Assembly (NCBI RefSeq): GCF_029892445.1 | Contig: NZ_JARXVJ010000001.1 | Coordinates: 496,001 to 560,000, forward strand | From: Chryseobacterium sp. H1D6B | Lineage (GTDB): Bacteria > Bacteroidota > Bacteroidia > Flavobacteriales > Weeksellaceae | Direction of reading: 5' to 3' | DNA: 64,000 nt | Shown: piece by piece, positions 51,026 to 59,053 of the stretch | How the letters are laid out: every line of letters starts with the position of its first letter | Position numbering within the stretch: position 1 is the stretch's first letter | Position numbers and translations under genes: made by a program | Notes under the pieces: generated by a model | What the model was told of the DNA's origin: nothing | Database searches by the model: none | Seen by the model: the letters and a program-made list of their open reading frames with translations, nothing else

Positions 51026-51646
51026 CTAATAATTTCTTACTGTAATATGGTAACAGCTTTGCTGCCTTTCTTTGATGTAATAAATTCTGCCCGCATTGGC
51101 ATAGTACTGCAGGACTTTTTCCAAGGCTGCTTCCATTTTAGGATTATATTTTAATACATCATTAAATCTTATATAAGAAATATCAAAAGAATTACCATAA
51201 TTGTGAGAGCTGATCCCGAGTGAGGCATTAGAATTTACTCTTCTCAGCCTGCATTGGTCTTCCAGTGTTCTTGTCATTGAGGAAACAGTAAAAGTATGCC
51301 CTTTAGTTTCTTTGCTGAATCTGGCCGCCATCTTTTCTAATGTGGCTTTAGCTTTAGAAACCATATAAGCCCGGCTGTAATTCAATTTTTGAACGCGGTA
51401 TCCTTTTCCCGATTTTTTTATTTTACGGAATTTACCATTATTGATATATTTCTGAACCGTTTTTGAATCTTTCAGCAGCTGTATCCCAAAACTTTTTGAA
51501 GCATCTAAATGAGGTTTATAAATAGGAGTAGGCTTCACCTTTACAACCTGTGACAGATCATAGCAGGGCAGTATTTTTTTTGCATTCTGCGCATAGTAAA
51601 GATTACAAAAAACAGAAATAAAAAGTACAGACAAAAACTTTTGCAT
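51026..51646 (-). CDS. DUF5715 / M15-like exported protein
   Basis: A 206-residue exported protein. The signal peptide is KFLSVLFISVFCNLYYAQ. The C-terminal half has a zinc-peptidase-like pattern, SSHNYGNSFDISY (His and Asp, about residues 156-168) and CYHITV with a further His at the end, similar to D-alanyl-D-alanine carboxypeptidases of the M15 group. This is the DUF5715 pattern. It probably acts on peptidoglycan or a related polymer in the periplasm, which is inference. The ATG at 51646 starts the signal peptide. Confidence 0.8.
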   Translation of the reverse strand: MQKFLSVLFISVFCNLYYAQNAKKILPCYDLSQVVKVKPTPIYKPHLDASKSFGIQLLKDSKTVQKYINNGKFRKIKKSGKGYRVQKLNYSRAYMVSKAKATLEKMAARFSKETKGHTFTVSSMTRTLEDQCRLRRVNSNASLGISSHNYGNSFDISYIRFNDVLKYNPKMEAALEKVLQYYANAGRIYYIKERQQSCYHITVRNY

Positions 51647-51870
51647 CAAAGAAGCTTTTAAATTTTTAACGGAAAATAGAAAATTTTGTTATATTCTAAG
51701 TTCTTAAAACCAAATATACTTTAATTATATTTTTAAATAAAGCATTTACACCTATCACCATTCATAATAAACTACTATTACATTAAAATCATTATTATTT
51801 ATTTTAACATTTTATATTTTAGTTTATGATTTTTAATTTTTATCTTAGTTTCGTTAAACAATAAACAATC

Positions 51871-52593
51871 ATGACAAAAAAATTATTTGCCGAATTTTTC
51901 GGTACTTTCTGGCTGGTATTCGGCGGTTGCGGTAGTGCAGTTTTTGCAGCCGGCGTCCCTGATATCGGAATTGGACTTCTAGGCGTTGCATTAGCCTTTG
52001 GTCTTACTGTTCTCACAATGGCTTATGCTGTTGGACACATCTCAGGCGGACATTTCAATCCGGCTGTCTCTTTTGGACTTCTAGCAGGCGGTAGATTTCC
52101 AGCAAAAGATTTAATTCCTTACGTTGCATCGCAGTGTCTGGGAGCAATTGCGGCAGCAGGATGCCTTTATGCCATTCTAAACGGTGCAGGAGCATTTACT
52201 ACGGTAGGTCCCGGTGCCTTTGCCTCTAATTTTTATGACATGCCCGGCTACTACAACAGGAGCTATTCTATGGGTGCGGCATTCTTAGCTGAGTTCTTAT
52301 TAACCGCATTTTTCCTTATCATCATTATGGGTGCAACGGATAAATGGGCCAACGGAAAGTTTGCAGGAATTGCTATTGGATTTGCTTTAACGCTGATCCA
52401 CCTTATCTCTATCCCTATCACTAATACCTCTGTAAATCCGGCGAGATCTCTTTCGCAGGCATTATTTGTAGGCGGTATTGCCATGTCTCAGCTCTGGCTG
52501 TTCTGGGCAGCACCTATCGCAGGGGGTATTGTAGGAGGATTAATTTACAAGTTTTTACTGCAGCGGACAGATCCTGAAACTGCTAAAATATAA
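51871..52593 (+). CDS. aqpZ: aquaporin Z
   Basis: A 240-residue water channel of the MIP family. The two NPA motifs are Asn63-Pro64-Ala65 (HFNPAVSFG) and Asn189-Pro190-Ala191 (TSVNPARSL), the latter with the selectivity-filter Arg. Six TM segments plus two half-helices are visible. The N-terminus [20 protein letters not shown] is very like AqpZ. It is monocistronic: a terminator follows and the adjacent gene is convergent. Confidence 0.95.
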   Translation: MTKKLFAEFFGTFWLVFGGCGSAVFAAGVPDIGIGLLGVALAFGLTVLTMAYAVGHISGGHFNPAVSFGLLAGGRFPAKDLIPYVASQCLGAIAAAGCLYAILNGAGAFTTVGPGAFASNFYDMPGYYNRSYSMGAAFLAEFLLTAFFLIIIMGATDKWANGKFAGIAIGFALTLIHLISIPITNTSVNPARSLSQALFVGGIAMSQLWLFWAAPIAGGIVGGLIYKFLLQRTDPETAKI

Positions 52594-52610
52594 AAGCATA
52601 CTTAACAATG

Positions 52611-52633
52611 AATCCTGTCTTAACGGCAGGATT
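52611..52633. terminator. terminator of aqpZ
   Basis: Arms AATCCTGTC and GGCAGGATT (one wobble) with a 5-base loop, followed by a T-run. The right arm touches the stop codon of the convergent gene. Confidence 0.7.
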
Positions 52634-53181
52634 TATTTTTTTATTTTCTTGATCTCAAAGGGATTTTTAAAAATAAGCTCTTCATGCTTTCCTTTGATCT
52701 CCATTTTACGCTGCAGCAGATTGAGCGCCATTTTCCTTAGAAAGAGATCTTTATCATTCAATTTCCAATAAGACTCCTGATGTACTTTTTGAGGCTGGCG
52801 TATAAGATAAAATTCTGTATTCCAATTATCAGCATTATGATAAAATTCAATAATTCCGCAGTGCTCAGGAATTGCATCATGCTCGATCATTCCCATCGGA
52901 AGAAGAAAACTAAAAGCATTACAGACATAATCTCCGCATGAGATCTTATCATGTTTTAAAAATTTTTCACCGGTTACAGCATTCAGATAAGACTTTTTAA
53001 AATCATTCTTAAAATCATTTTTTGAGAATTTGATCTCAATTTCATGACTGAATCCTAGAGAATCAATAATCAGCAGATCTGCTTCCCAATCGGAATGAAA
53101 ATGATTGGTAAGCACAATTTCTTTTTCAAAATCACAGTGAGAATGAATGTATGCGTGGACAAGTTCTTCTATCTTCAGCAT
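52633..53181 (-). CDS. PD-(D/E)XK-like nuclease-fold protein
   Basis: A 182-residue soluble protein. The segment HSDWEADLLIIDSLGFSHEIEIKFSK shows a PD-(D/E)XK pattern: Asp35 in the first strand and Glu49-x-Lys51 in the second. A glutamate near residue 20 may complete the metal site. This fold is used by restriction, repair and recombination nucleases; here the substrate is unknown, and no methylase or helicase lies near. It could equally be an inactive nuclease-like protein. It is followed by a convergent aqpZ terminator. Confidence 0.68.
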   Translation of the reverse strand: MLKIEELVHAYIHSHCDFEKEIVLTNHFHSDWEADLLIIDSLGFSHEIEIKFSKNDFKNDFKKSYLNAVTGEKFLKHDKISCGDYVCNAFSFLLPMGMIEHDAIPEHCGIIEFYHNADNWNTEFYLIRQPQKVHQESYWKLNDKDLFLRKMALNLLQRKMEIKGKHEELIFKNPFEIKKIKK

Positions 53182-53204
53182 AAAAATTAAAGTTTAAAAT
53201 TATA

Positions 53205-53705
53205 TTATTTCTTCTGTAATTCGACCACACCGTAATGCAGCCATATCCCAAAAATCCCCGTTTTGGTAAGATAAGTTTCATCTTTGCTGAATCTAACGGT
53301 ACTATTCGCTGCTGTCTGGCAGATGAAAAAATGTCCGCCGTCAATACAGTTCATTTTTCCTTCTTTATGCAGCTCTGTCCAGCCGAATTCTTCATATTCG
53401 TCTTCTTTATCTTCTAAATTAAATAAAAATCTCTTAATAACAGCCTTTTCTTGAGCCCCGTCTTTTTTTGACGCAATCGTCCAACGCGCCAGATCAGATT
53501 CATACCTGGCGGCTACTTCCTTAGGATCCGCATCCTTAGTTTTTGCAATTATCAAAGTATCAGCATTATTAGAACCAGCTTTATTGACCGGGTTCAAAAC
53601 ATAAGTTCCTGACCAGATATCAGGTTCTGTCTTTTTTTGAGCAGCTAATAAATCAGACAGTCCTACCAGCATTAAAATAAAAAAGAAGCCTTTCATCAGA
53701 TTCAT
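53205..53705 (-). CDS. exported hypothetical protein, 166 residues
   Basis: A secreted protein of unknown family. The signal peptide is GFFFILMLVGLSDLLAAQ. The mature part has a short beta-rich pattern (DIWSGTYVLNPVNKAG, WTELHKEGKMNCIDGGHFF) and one Cys pair (CIDGGHFFIC). It lies between the PD-(D/E)XK-like and S41 peptidase genes on the same strand, with short gaps (23 and 29 bases), so the three may be an operon. Function unknown. Confidence 0.68.
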   Translation of the reverse strand: MNLMKGFFFILMLVGLSDLLAAQKKTEPDIWSGTYVLNPVNKAGSNNADTLIIAKTKDADPKEVAARYESDLARWTIASKKDGAQEKAVIKRFLFNLEDKEDEYEEFGWTELHKEGKMNCIDGGHFFICQTAANSTVRFSKDETYLTKTGIFGIWLHYGVVELQKK

Positions 53706-53734
53706 ATTTTCATAATTTATTTATGCTTTTATTT

Positions 53735-54778
53735 TCAGTGCTTCACAGCTTCTTCTCCGATCCATTTAATCGATCTTCTCACCTTTTCATCTTTAGCTAA
53801 ATCTTCAAAATTATCTCCGCCAACTATTTCGATATCAGGTTTTACATTTTCATTGTAGACTTTTCCTTTTCTGTCAGCAGCATATCCTACAGCTAAATTT
53901 AATCCTGAATTTTTATCAATTTCAAAACCCTGGTTGGTTGTAGTATATCCGCCTGATTCTTCTCCGAATAATCTAGTTTTGTTTCTTCCTACAAAAGCTA
54001 TTGCTGTCATTTCCCCCGAACTCGCTGTATAACCGCTGATCAAAACAGCTGCAGGAAGTCCCTTTTTAATAGGAATCTTTAATTTTCTTCTATTTAAAAC
54101 CTGGTTAGCATCAATATAAATGGTGCCGTTTTTCAAGAACCATTCTCCTTCTGATTGATTATTTGAATTGACAAAACCTCCTATTTTTTCATTATCTCCA
54201 ATAATATCGCTTATTCCTGCGATCATCGGATACATATTACCCCCTGTATTAACCCTTAGATCAATGATCCACCCTTTTATTTTATTTGAATTTATCTTAT
54301 CTATCTCTTCAACAATATTATTAGTCAGGCTGTCCATTTTTTTAGCACCAAAATCATTATTTCCAGGAATCCTCAAGTAGCCGATATTTTTATGCAGCAC
54401 TACAGCATAGACCTTTTCATATTTTTTCACTGCATTGTTTACAGCTTTATTTTCCAGCTTTTGAGTATTCTTGTTCCAGCGGTAATTCTTTTTTTTATAG
54501 CTTAACCATCCGTGATGGTCTTCTATTTTTTCAAATACATAGGGATAGACAGGAAGTGCATCTGCAATATGGTCCGCATCTTTCGTTTTCTCATAAATCT
54601 CTGCTTGTAAAGAACTCCAGTTTATTTTATCTTTATTTAAAGCATTATCATGAATAAGCAGAAAGGTTTTATCGATATAGTTTTTAACGCTGTCATTCTT
54701 AAAATTAACTTGATTCTGAGCCTGTGATAAATTAAAAACGCAAAAAATTGCAAAAAACATAAACAGTCTTTCTTTCAT
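53735..54778 (-). CDS. S41-family C-terminal-processing-type peptidase
   Basis: A 347-residue exported serine peptidase. The signal peptide is LFMFFAIFCVFNLSQAQ. The catalytic core is in GWIIDLRVNTGGNMYPMIAG and VLISGYTASSGEMTAIAF, where the serine of TASSGE is the expected nucleophile. Family members lack an obvious PDZ domain here, so this is of the short periplasmic form. It probably degrades exported proteins. It is the first gene of the run that includes the hypothetical and PD-(D/E)XK-like genes. Confidence 0.88.
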   Translation of the reverse strand: MKERLFMFFAIFCVFNLSQAQNQVNFKNDSVKNYIDKTFLLIHDNALNKDKINWSSLQAEIYEKTKDADHIADALPVYPYVFEKIEDHHGWLSYKKKNYRWNKNTQKLENKAVNNAVKKYEKVYAVVLHKNIGYLRIPGNNDFGAKKMDSLTNNIVEEIDKINSNKIKGWIIDLRVNTGGNMYPMIAGISDIIGDNEKIGGFVNSNNQSEGEWFLKNGTIYIDANQVLNRRKLKIPIKKGLPAAVLISGYTASSGEMTAIAFVGRNKTRLFGEESGGYTTTNQGFEIDKNSGLNLAVGYAADRKGKVYNENVKPDIEIVGGDNFEDLAKDEKVRRSIKWIGEEAVKH

Positions 54779-54989
54779 AAGGAGAGTATATATTGAAATT
54801 ACATTATTTTTAAACCTTGTCTGTGCTGACGTTTTATAATACCAGCTGAAATCATGGATTTTGATAAAGATTTAAAATTGGAGATATTTTTCCGCTAAGA
54901 TAGAAGATTTTAAGAATGAAAAATACTTGAATAAGGTTAATACTAAATTTAATTCTTAATCATTCAGCTTTTCATTGAAAACTATTTTC

Positions 54990-55040
54990 AATACAGCTTT
55001 CTGAGATTTTCCCTTCGTTGAAATGACAATAATAGCTAAA
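54990..55040. repeat. possible fragment of a dispersed repeat
   Basis: CCTTCGTTGAAATGACAATAA resembles the outer end of the repeat elements at 32461 and 58905 (CGAAATGAC, GAATGACA). It has no obvious inverted partner. The rest of the 54779-55051 gap is AT-rich with no gene. Confidence 0.25.
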
Positions 55041-55051
55041 TTAATTAGGAT

Positions 55052-56041
55052 TTACGAAATCAGCAGGCTGCACCCGCGGATATCAGAATGATCTATTCTT
55101 CCCAGCACCTGAAATTTATCTTCAGGAAGAGTTTTCCCCAGATCCTGTGTTGCAATAAAACAGCATGAATGAATATTGGCAAGATCAATAATATTAACCG
55201 CTCCTGTTCTCCCCTCTTTTTCATAACTAAAAGGATCTTCTGCATTTCTGACTAATATCCTCATCCAATTAGGACATTTATATTCGTTATTTCCTAATGA
55301 ATAAGCCTGTGACAGCAGTTCCGTCATTGAATATTCTGAATATATTTTATCCGTTTTAAAACCATCCTGCAGTATTTTCAAAAGTTCATCTTTTGTCATT
55401 TCTTCTTTCCGTCCCTTCATTCCTCCAGTTTCAATAACCGTTAAATTTTCTTGAAAATGAAGCGGTTCTTCACTGCGCCCGGCATGACAATAGTCTAGAA
55501 AGTCTAAAAGCGCAAAAGAAACTCCAAAAAGAATTACTTTTTTATCTTTTATACTTTTCAAAAGTTCAAATAACTCGGAATGATTGTAAAGGAAATATCC
55601 GTTTTCAGGTTTGGCAGATTTTTTCATTAAATAATCTACCATATAAATTAAAGAAGAATTCTGTTTTTCCAGATAACTTGGCAGCAGACCGAGAAAAATA
55701 AAATCTTCAGGCTTTCCGATAAACTCCTCAAAGCTTTTATAGATACTTTCCTGATAGATATTTTCGTCAGCGATGAAGTGCTTAGATAAATTCATCTGCG
55801 TTGTTCCCGAACTCTGAAAGTATAAGTCTGCCACAGCATTTTTGTCTAAAATCTGATGATTTTTAAACATTTCTATCGGTAAAAAAGGAATTTTTGTCAG
55901 CTCGTCTACCTCATCAGGATGAATATTCAGGTAGTCTACAAACTTCTTATATATCTCAACATTCTCATATTGATAACGAAACCTTTCTAATGAAGCATTC
56001 AGGAAATCCTGCTCCGTCTGTATGTTGAATATATTTTTCAA
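55052..56041 (-). CDS. LuxE/PaaK-like acyl-protein synthetase
   Basis: A 329-residue protein of the LuxE acyl-protein synthetase group in the AMP-forming superfamily. The nucleotide loop SSGTTQ is at about residue 97, and the family segments ETGGMKGRKEE and YSEYSMTELLSQAY follow. It would activate a fatty acid as an acyl-adenylate and transfer it to a protein or thiol. An unusual stretch, DYCHAGRSEEPLHFQ, interrupts the region before ETGG and corresponds to a repeat-like DNA sequence. No partner (LuxC or LuxD) is nearby, so the substrate is unknown. Confidence 0.84.
   Translation of the reverse strand: MKNIFNIQTEQDFLNASLERFRYQYENVEIYKKFVDYLNIHPDEVDELTKIPFLPIEMFKNHQILDKNAVADLYFQSSGTTQMNLSKHFIADENIYQESIYKSFEEFIGKPEDFIFLGLLPSYLEKQNSSLIYMVDYLMKKSAKPENGYFLYNHSELFELLKSIKDKKVILFGVSFALLDFLDYCHAGRSEEPLHFQENLTVIETGGMKGRKEEMTKDELLKILQDGFKTDKIYSEYSMTELLSQAYSLGNNEYKCPNWMRILVRNAEDPFSYEKEGRTGAVNIIDLANIHSCCFIATQDLGKTLPEDKFQVLGRIDHSDIRGCSLLIS
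55462..55504. repeat. repeat-like segment inside the LuxE-like gene
   Basis: The plus strand reads GGTTCTTCACTGCGCCC followed by GGCATGACAATAG. It echoes the intergenic repeat at 32507-32541 (ATTCTTCACTACGC and GAATGACAAAA). In frame it gives CHAGRSEEPL in the protein. Confidence 0.4.
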
Positions 56042-56139
56042 TTTGTCTAAAATTATTTTAATGTTTTACCATTTTCATTTGAACAGCCTATTAACGAGTC
56101 AATCGTTTTTTAATATTTTTTTAATTTTTTAAATTAAAT

Positions 56140-56168
56140 TTGGTCAAATTCTTGCAACTATAAATTTG
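56140..56168 (+). promoter_or_regulatory. complete promoter for a candidate small RNA
   Basis: TTG at 56140-56142 and TAAATTTG at 56161-56168 are 18 bases apart, a full Bacteroidota promoter on the plus strand. A second TAAATTTG at 56135-56142 overlaps it. No annotated plus-strand gene follows. Confidence 0.6.
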
Positions 56169-56172
56169 GAAT

Positions 56173-56236
56173 ATGGATTAAAAACAGAATGAAGAAATTC
56201 ATTCGAAAATTACCTCTTTTAGGGGTAATTTTTTTT
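56173..56236 (+). ncRNA. candidate small RNA with two hairpins and a terminator
   Basis: Starting about 5 bases after the -7 box, the segment folds as stem 1 (GAATGAA-GAAA-TTCATTC, 56187-56204) and stem 2 (12 bp with wobble, 56206-56232, loop TTT) ending in a T-run to 56236. Promoter, structure and terminator in 100 bases with no gene are typical of a standalone sRNA. It could instead be a terminator of lpxH with coincidental promoter-like DNA upstream. Confidence 0.5.
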
Positions 56237-57011
56237 ATGCTTTTTTTCCGTAGACCTTCAATTCAAAGTCTTTTTCAAAAACTCCATAGGTAAAATAGGA
56301 GATCCAGTCTCCCAGGTTAATATATTTTGAGCTTTCATTTAAATTCAAAATCATCGGAAGATGACGGTGTCCGTAGATGAAATAATCAATTTTCTCAGTT
56401 TTTAATTTTTCTTTAGAGTAAATAATCAAAAACTCTTTATCCTCTCCTAAAAATGCTTTGTCTTCATCCCCGGAGATCATTTTATTCTTCTGTGAAAGAT
56501 ACAAAGCTATTTTCATCGAAATATCAGGATGAAGCCATCTGAAAGCCCATTGTGCAATAGGATTGGTGAATAACTTTTTCATCCTTTTATATCCTTTATC
56601 ACCAGGACCTAAACCATCTCCATGGGCCAATAAAAACTGCTTTCCGCCCATTTCAAAATACTGTTTTTTATAAAAAACGGTACATCCGATCTCTTCTTCC
56701 AGATAATCTTTCATCCATAGATCATGGTTCCCAACAAAGAAGTACACATGAATTCCTCTGTCCTTCAATTCTGCAATTTTTCCAAGAACACGGACGTATC
56801 CTTTTGGAATCACATGTTTCCACTCATGCCAAAAATCAAAGAGGTCACCCATCAAAAACAAAACCTGGGCATCATGTTTGATTTCATCCATCCATCGTAT
56901 AAACTTTTCTTCACGCGCTTTGCTTTCCTTAGGAGTAGGAGCACCAAAATGCTGGTCTGAAGCAAAATATACTTTTTTTCCGGGTTCTAGATTGATGGTT
57001 GTTTTTAGCAC
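56235..57011 (-). CDS. lpxH: UDP-2,3-diacylglucosamine pyrophosphatase
   Basis: A 258-residue calcineurin-like metallophosphoesterase that cleaves UDP-2,3-diacylglucosamine to lipid X in lipid A synthesis. The five metal motifs are intact: ASDQHFGAP (residues 17-25), GDLFDFW, GNHDLW, HGDGLG and GHRH. The inserted loop GPGDKGYKRMKKLFTNPI is typical of Bacteroidota LpxH. It starts 15 bases after queD on the same strand, so they are co-transcribed. A hairpin at its 3' end is shared with the candidate small RNA. Confidence 0.93.
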   Translation of the reverse strand: MLKTTINLEPGKKVYFASDQHFGAPTPKESKAREEKFIRWMDEIKHDAQVLFLMGDLFDFWHEWKHVIPKGYVRVLGKIAELKDRGIHVYFFVGNHDLWMKDYLEEEIGCTVFYKKQYFEMGGKQFLLAHGDGLGPGDKGYKRMKKLFTNPIAQWAFRWLHPDISMKIALYLSQKNKMISGDEDKAFLGEDKEFLIIYSKEKLKTEKIDYFIYGHRHLPMILNLNESSKYINLGDWISYFTYGVFEKDFELKVYGKKA

Positions 57012-57025
57012 CTATTGATTTTTTA

Positions 57026-57469
57026 TTAATTATCTTCTGCAAACCATTCTCCGTAAGAGTTTTCGGTTTCGTGAAGTTTAAGATAAGCCAAAGAAACTTC
57101 TGACGGAAGTTTTGATTTGATTTTAGCGGCGATTGCGTAAAGCATGTTCTCACAGGTAGGCTGGAAACTGCAGTAGATCACTTTATGTCCTCTGTTTTCA
57201 AGATCTTCTCCCAATTCTTTATGCGGAGATAATCCATTGATCAAAACAGAATGATCCCAGACATCTACAATTTCTGATTTTACGATACTTTTAATATCTC
57301 CAAAATCCACCACCATCCCATTTTTAGGATTCTCCAAATCATTTACGGGCTTTCCTTTCACTGTTACAAACAGTTTATAAGAATGTCCGTGCATATTTTT
57401 ACATTTTCCGTCGTAGTTATACAGCACGTGGGCTGTTTCGAATGTAAAAATTTTTGTAATACGTATCAT
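57026..57469 (-). CDS. queD: 6-carboxy-5,6,7,8-tetrahydropterin synthase
   Basis: A 147-residue enzyme of the pterin synthase fold, acting in queuosine precursor synthesis from dihydroneopterin triphosphate. Zinc ligands are His14 (ETAHVLYNYD), His27 and His29 (NMHGHSYK); catalytic Cys23 (GKCKN) is just before. The glutamate in HETENSYGEW closes the site. The ATG at 57469 is chosen because it starts the conserved MIRITKIFTFETAH and lies 4 bases after a -7 box. LpxH follows in the same operon, without a functional link. Confidence 0.92.
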   Translation of the reverse strand: MIRITKIFTFETAHVLYNYDGKCKNMHGHSYKLFVTVKGKPVNDLENPKNGMVVDFGDIKSIVKSEIVDVWDHSVLINGLSPHKELGEDLENRGHKVIYCSFQPTCENMLYAIAAKIKSKLPSEVSLAYLKLHETENSYGEWFAEDN

Positions 57470-57473
57470 GGTG

Positions 57474-57481
57474 CAAAGATA
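57474..57481 (-). promoter_or_regulatory. -7 box of queD-lpxH, 4 bases from its ATG
   Basis: Minus-strand TATCTTTG, then CACC, then ATG at 57469. Confidence 0.6.
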
Positions 57482-57502
57482 AGAATTTTGGCTCGAGTTC
57501 AT

Positions 57503-57530
57503 AAAAAACCTCCCCAAAACTGAGGAGGCC
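57503..57530 (-). terminator. terminator of the aceB-aceA unit
   Basis: On the minus strand CCTCC and GGAGG (with further G-rich pairing) form a hairpin followed by six T, 40 bases after the aceA stop. Confidence 0.6.
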
Positions 57531-57568
57531 TTTTAAAAAGAAAAATAGATGGACCTTTAATTATATTT

Positions 57569-58849
57569 TCAATGAAACTGGGCTGTTTCCGTAGAATCTT
57601 TCATCGCTGTAGTTGCTGAAGAACCTCCCGTAACTACATTCTGTACCTCATCAAAATAACCTGTTCCCACAAAAGACTGATGTTTCACGGCTCTGAATCC
57701 TTTTTTCTGAAGTTCAAATTCACGTTCCTGTAACTCAGAATACCCTGCCATTCCTCTTTCTTTGTAAGCTAATGCTAATTCAAACATTGCTGTATTTAAT
57801 GCATGGAAGCCTGCCAATGTGATAAATTGGAATTTGTAGCCCATTTTCGCCAGCTCTTCTCTGAAAGTCATCATTTCTTCGACAGAAAGCCTTGCTGCCC
57901 AGTTGAAAGACGGCGAACAGTTATAAGCCAGCATTTTTCCAGGAAACTGGGCATGAATTCCTTCTGCAAATTTTCTTGCCTGTTCCAGATCCGGATTAGA
58001 AGTTTCCATCCAGATAAGATCTGCATAGGGAGCATAGGACAAACCTCTGTCAATTCCCTGTTCTACTCCATTTTTCACTACATAAAACCCTTCTGAAGTT
58101 CTTTCTCCGGTTACAAATTTTTTATCCCTGTCATCAATATCTGAAGTTAAAAGATCTGCCGCATCTGCATCTGTTCTGGCAATAATTACGCTCGGCACCC
58201 CTGTAACATCTGCCGCCAGGCGTGCTGCCACCAATTTGTTAACAGCTTCCTGAGTAGGAACCAAAACTTTTCCGCCCAAGTGTCCGCATTTTTTAGCTGA
58301 AGACAGCTGGTCTTCAAAATGGACCGCTGCCGCCCCTGCTTCGATCATCTGTTTCATTAGTTCAAAAGCATTGAGATTACCGCCAAAACCAGCCTCGGCA
58401 TCTGCAATGATCGGAACTAAATATTCTTTATCCCCGCTTCCGCTTACAGACTGGATCTGATCTGCTCTCAATAAGGCATTATTTATTTTTTTCACTACAG
58501 AAGGTACTGAATTAGCAGGATAAAGCGATTGATCAGGGTACATTTCACCTGACAGATTAGCATCTGCCGCCACCTGCCATCCTGAAAGATAAATAGCTTC
58601 CAGCCCTGCATCTACTTCCTGTACTGCTTGATTTCCTGTTAAAGCCCCTAAACCTGCCACATAATCCTGAGTGGTCAGTTTCTCCCAGAATTTTTTAGAC
58701 ATCTCTGATGCAATGGTGTAATCTATCGTGTAAGAACCTCTCAATTTCAGCACATCTTCTGCTGTATAAGGTCTTTTCACGCCGTTCCAGCGGGGATTGG
58801 TAAGCCAGTCCTGCTCTATAGCCTGTATTTTTTCTTGTCTTGTTTTCAT
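57569..58849 (-). CDS. aceA: isocitrate lyase
   Basis: A 426-residue enzyme that splits isocitrate to succinate and glyoxylate, the first step of the glyoxylate shunt. The active-site signature KKCGHLGGK (about residues 189-197) is present, along with [16 protein letters not shown] (metal Asp) and NCSPSFNWA. The size and start at ATG 58849 ([15 protein letters not shown]) are canonical; a longer upstream frame reads into repeat-like DNA. It is downstream of aceB on the same strand. Confidence 0.96.
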   Translation of the reverse strand: MKTRQEKIQAIEQDWLTNPRWNGVKRPYTAEDVLKLRGSYTIDYTIASEMSKKFWEKLTTQDYVAGLGALTGNQAVQEVDAGLEAIYLSGWQVAADANLSGEMYPDQSLYPANSVPSVVKKINNALLRADQIQSVSGSGDKEYLVPIIADAEAGFGGNLNAFELMKQMIEAGAAAVHFEDQLSSAKKCGHLGGKVLVPTQEAVNKLVAARLAADVTGVPSVIIARTDADAADLLTSDIDDRDKKFVTGERTSEGFYVVKNGVEQGIDRGLSYAPYADLIWMETSNPDLEQARKFAEGIHAQFPGKMLAYNCSPSFNWAARLSVEEMMTFREELAKMGYKFQFITLAGFHALNTAMFELALAYKERGMAGYSELQEREFELQKKGFRAVKHQSFVGTGYFDEVQNVVTGGSSATTAMKDSTETAQFH

Positions 58850-58904
58850 ATTATTTGGATTTGAATTTGTAAATGATATTATAATTGAATTTGAAAAGGA
58901 CTTC

Positions 58905-59022
58905 CCGTCAGTTCGAGTGAAATTATCTGAACGCAATGAAAGATAATTTTGTATCGAGAACTTCTGCTCTTAACGATTAAGTTTCTTAATACGATTTCTT
59001 CAAAATCTACTCGAAATGACGG
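58905..59022. repeat. 118-bp dispersed-repeat-like element in the aceB-aceA gap
   Basis: Inverted ends CCGTCAGTTCGAGT (58905-58918) and ACTCGAAATGACGG (59009-59022) match at 13 of 14 positions. An internal hairpin AATTATCT/AGATAATT (58921-58948) is present. It lies between aceB and aceA, on the 204-base intercistronic gap. Confidence 0.6.
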
Positions 59023-59053
59023 TACAGATAATTAAATTCTTTAAAAGTTGGGT

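Noticed and set aside
53132..53344. 70-codon minus-strand frame across two genes
   Set aside because: It is out of frame with both flanking genes and overlaps their coding parts; no independent signals.
56189..56293. 34-codon peptide with a signal-like start inside the candidate small RNA
   Set aside because: It runs antisense into lpxH and through the terminator hairpin, so it would be cut off by termination in most transcripts.
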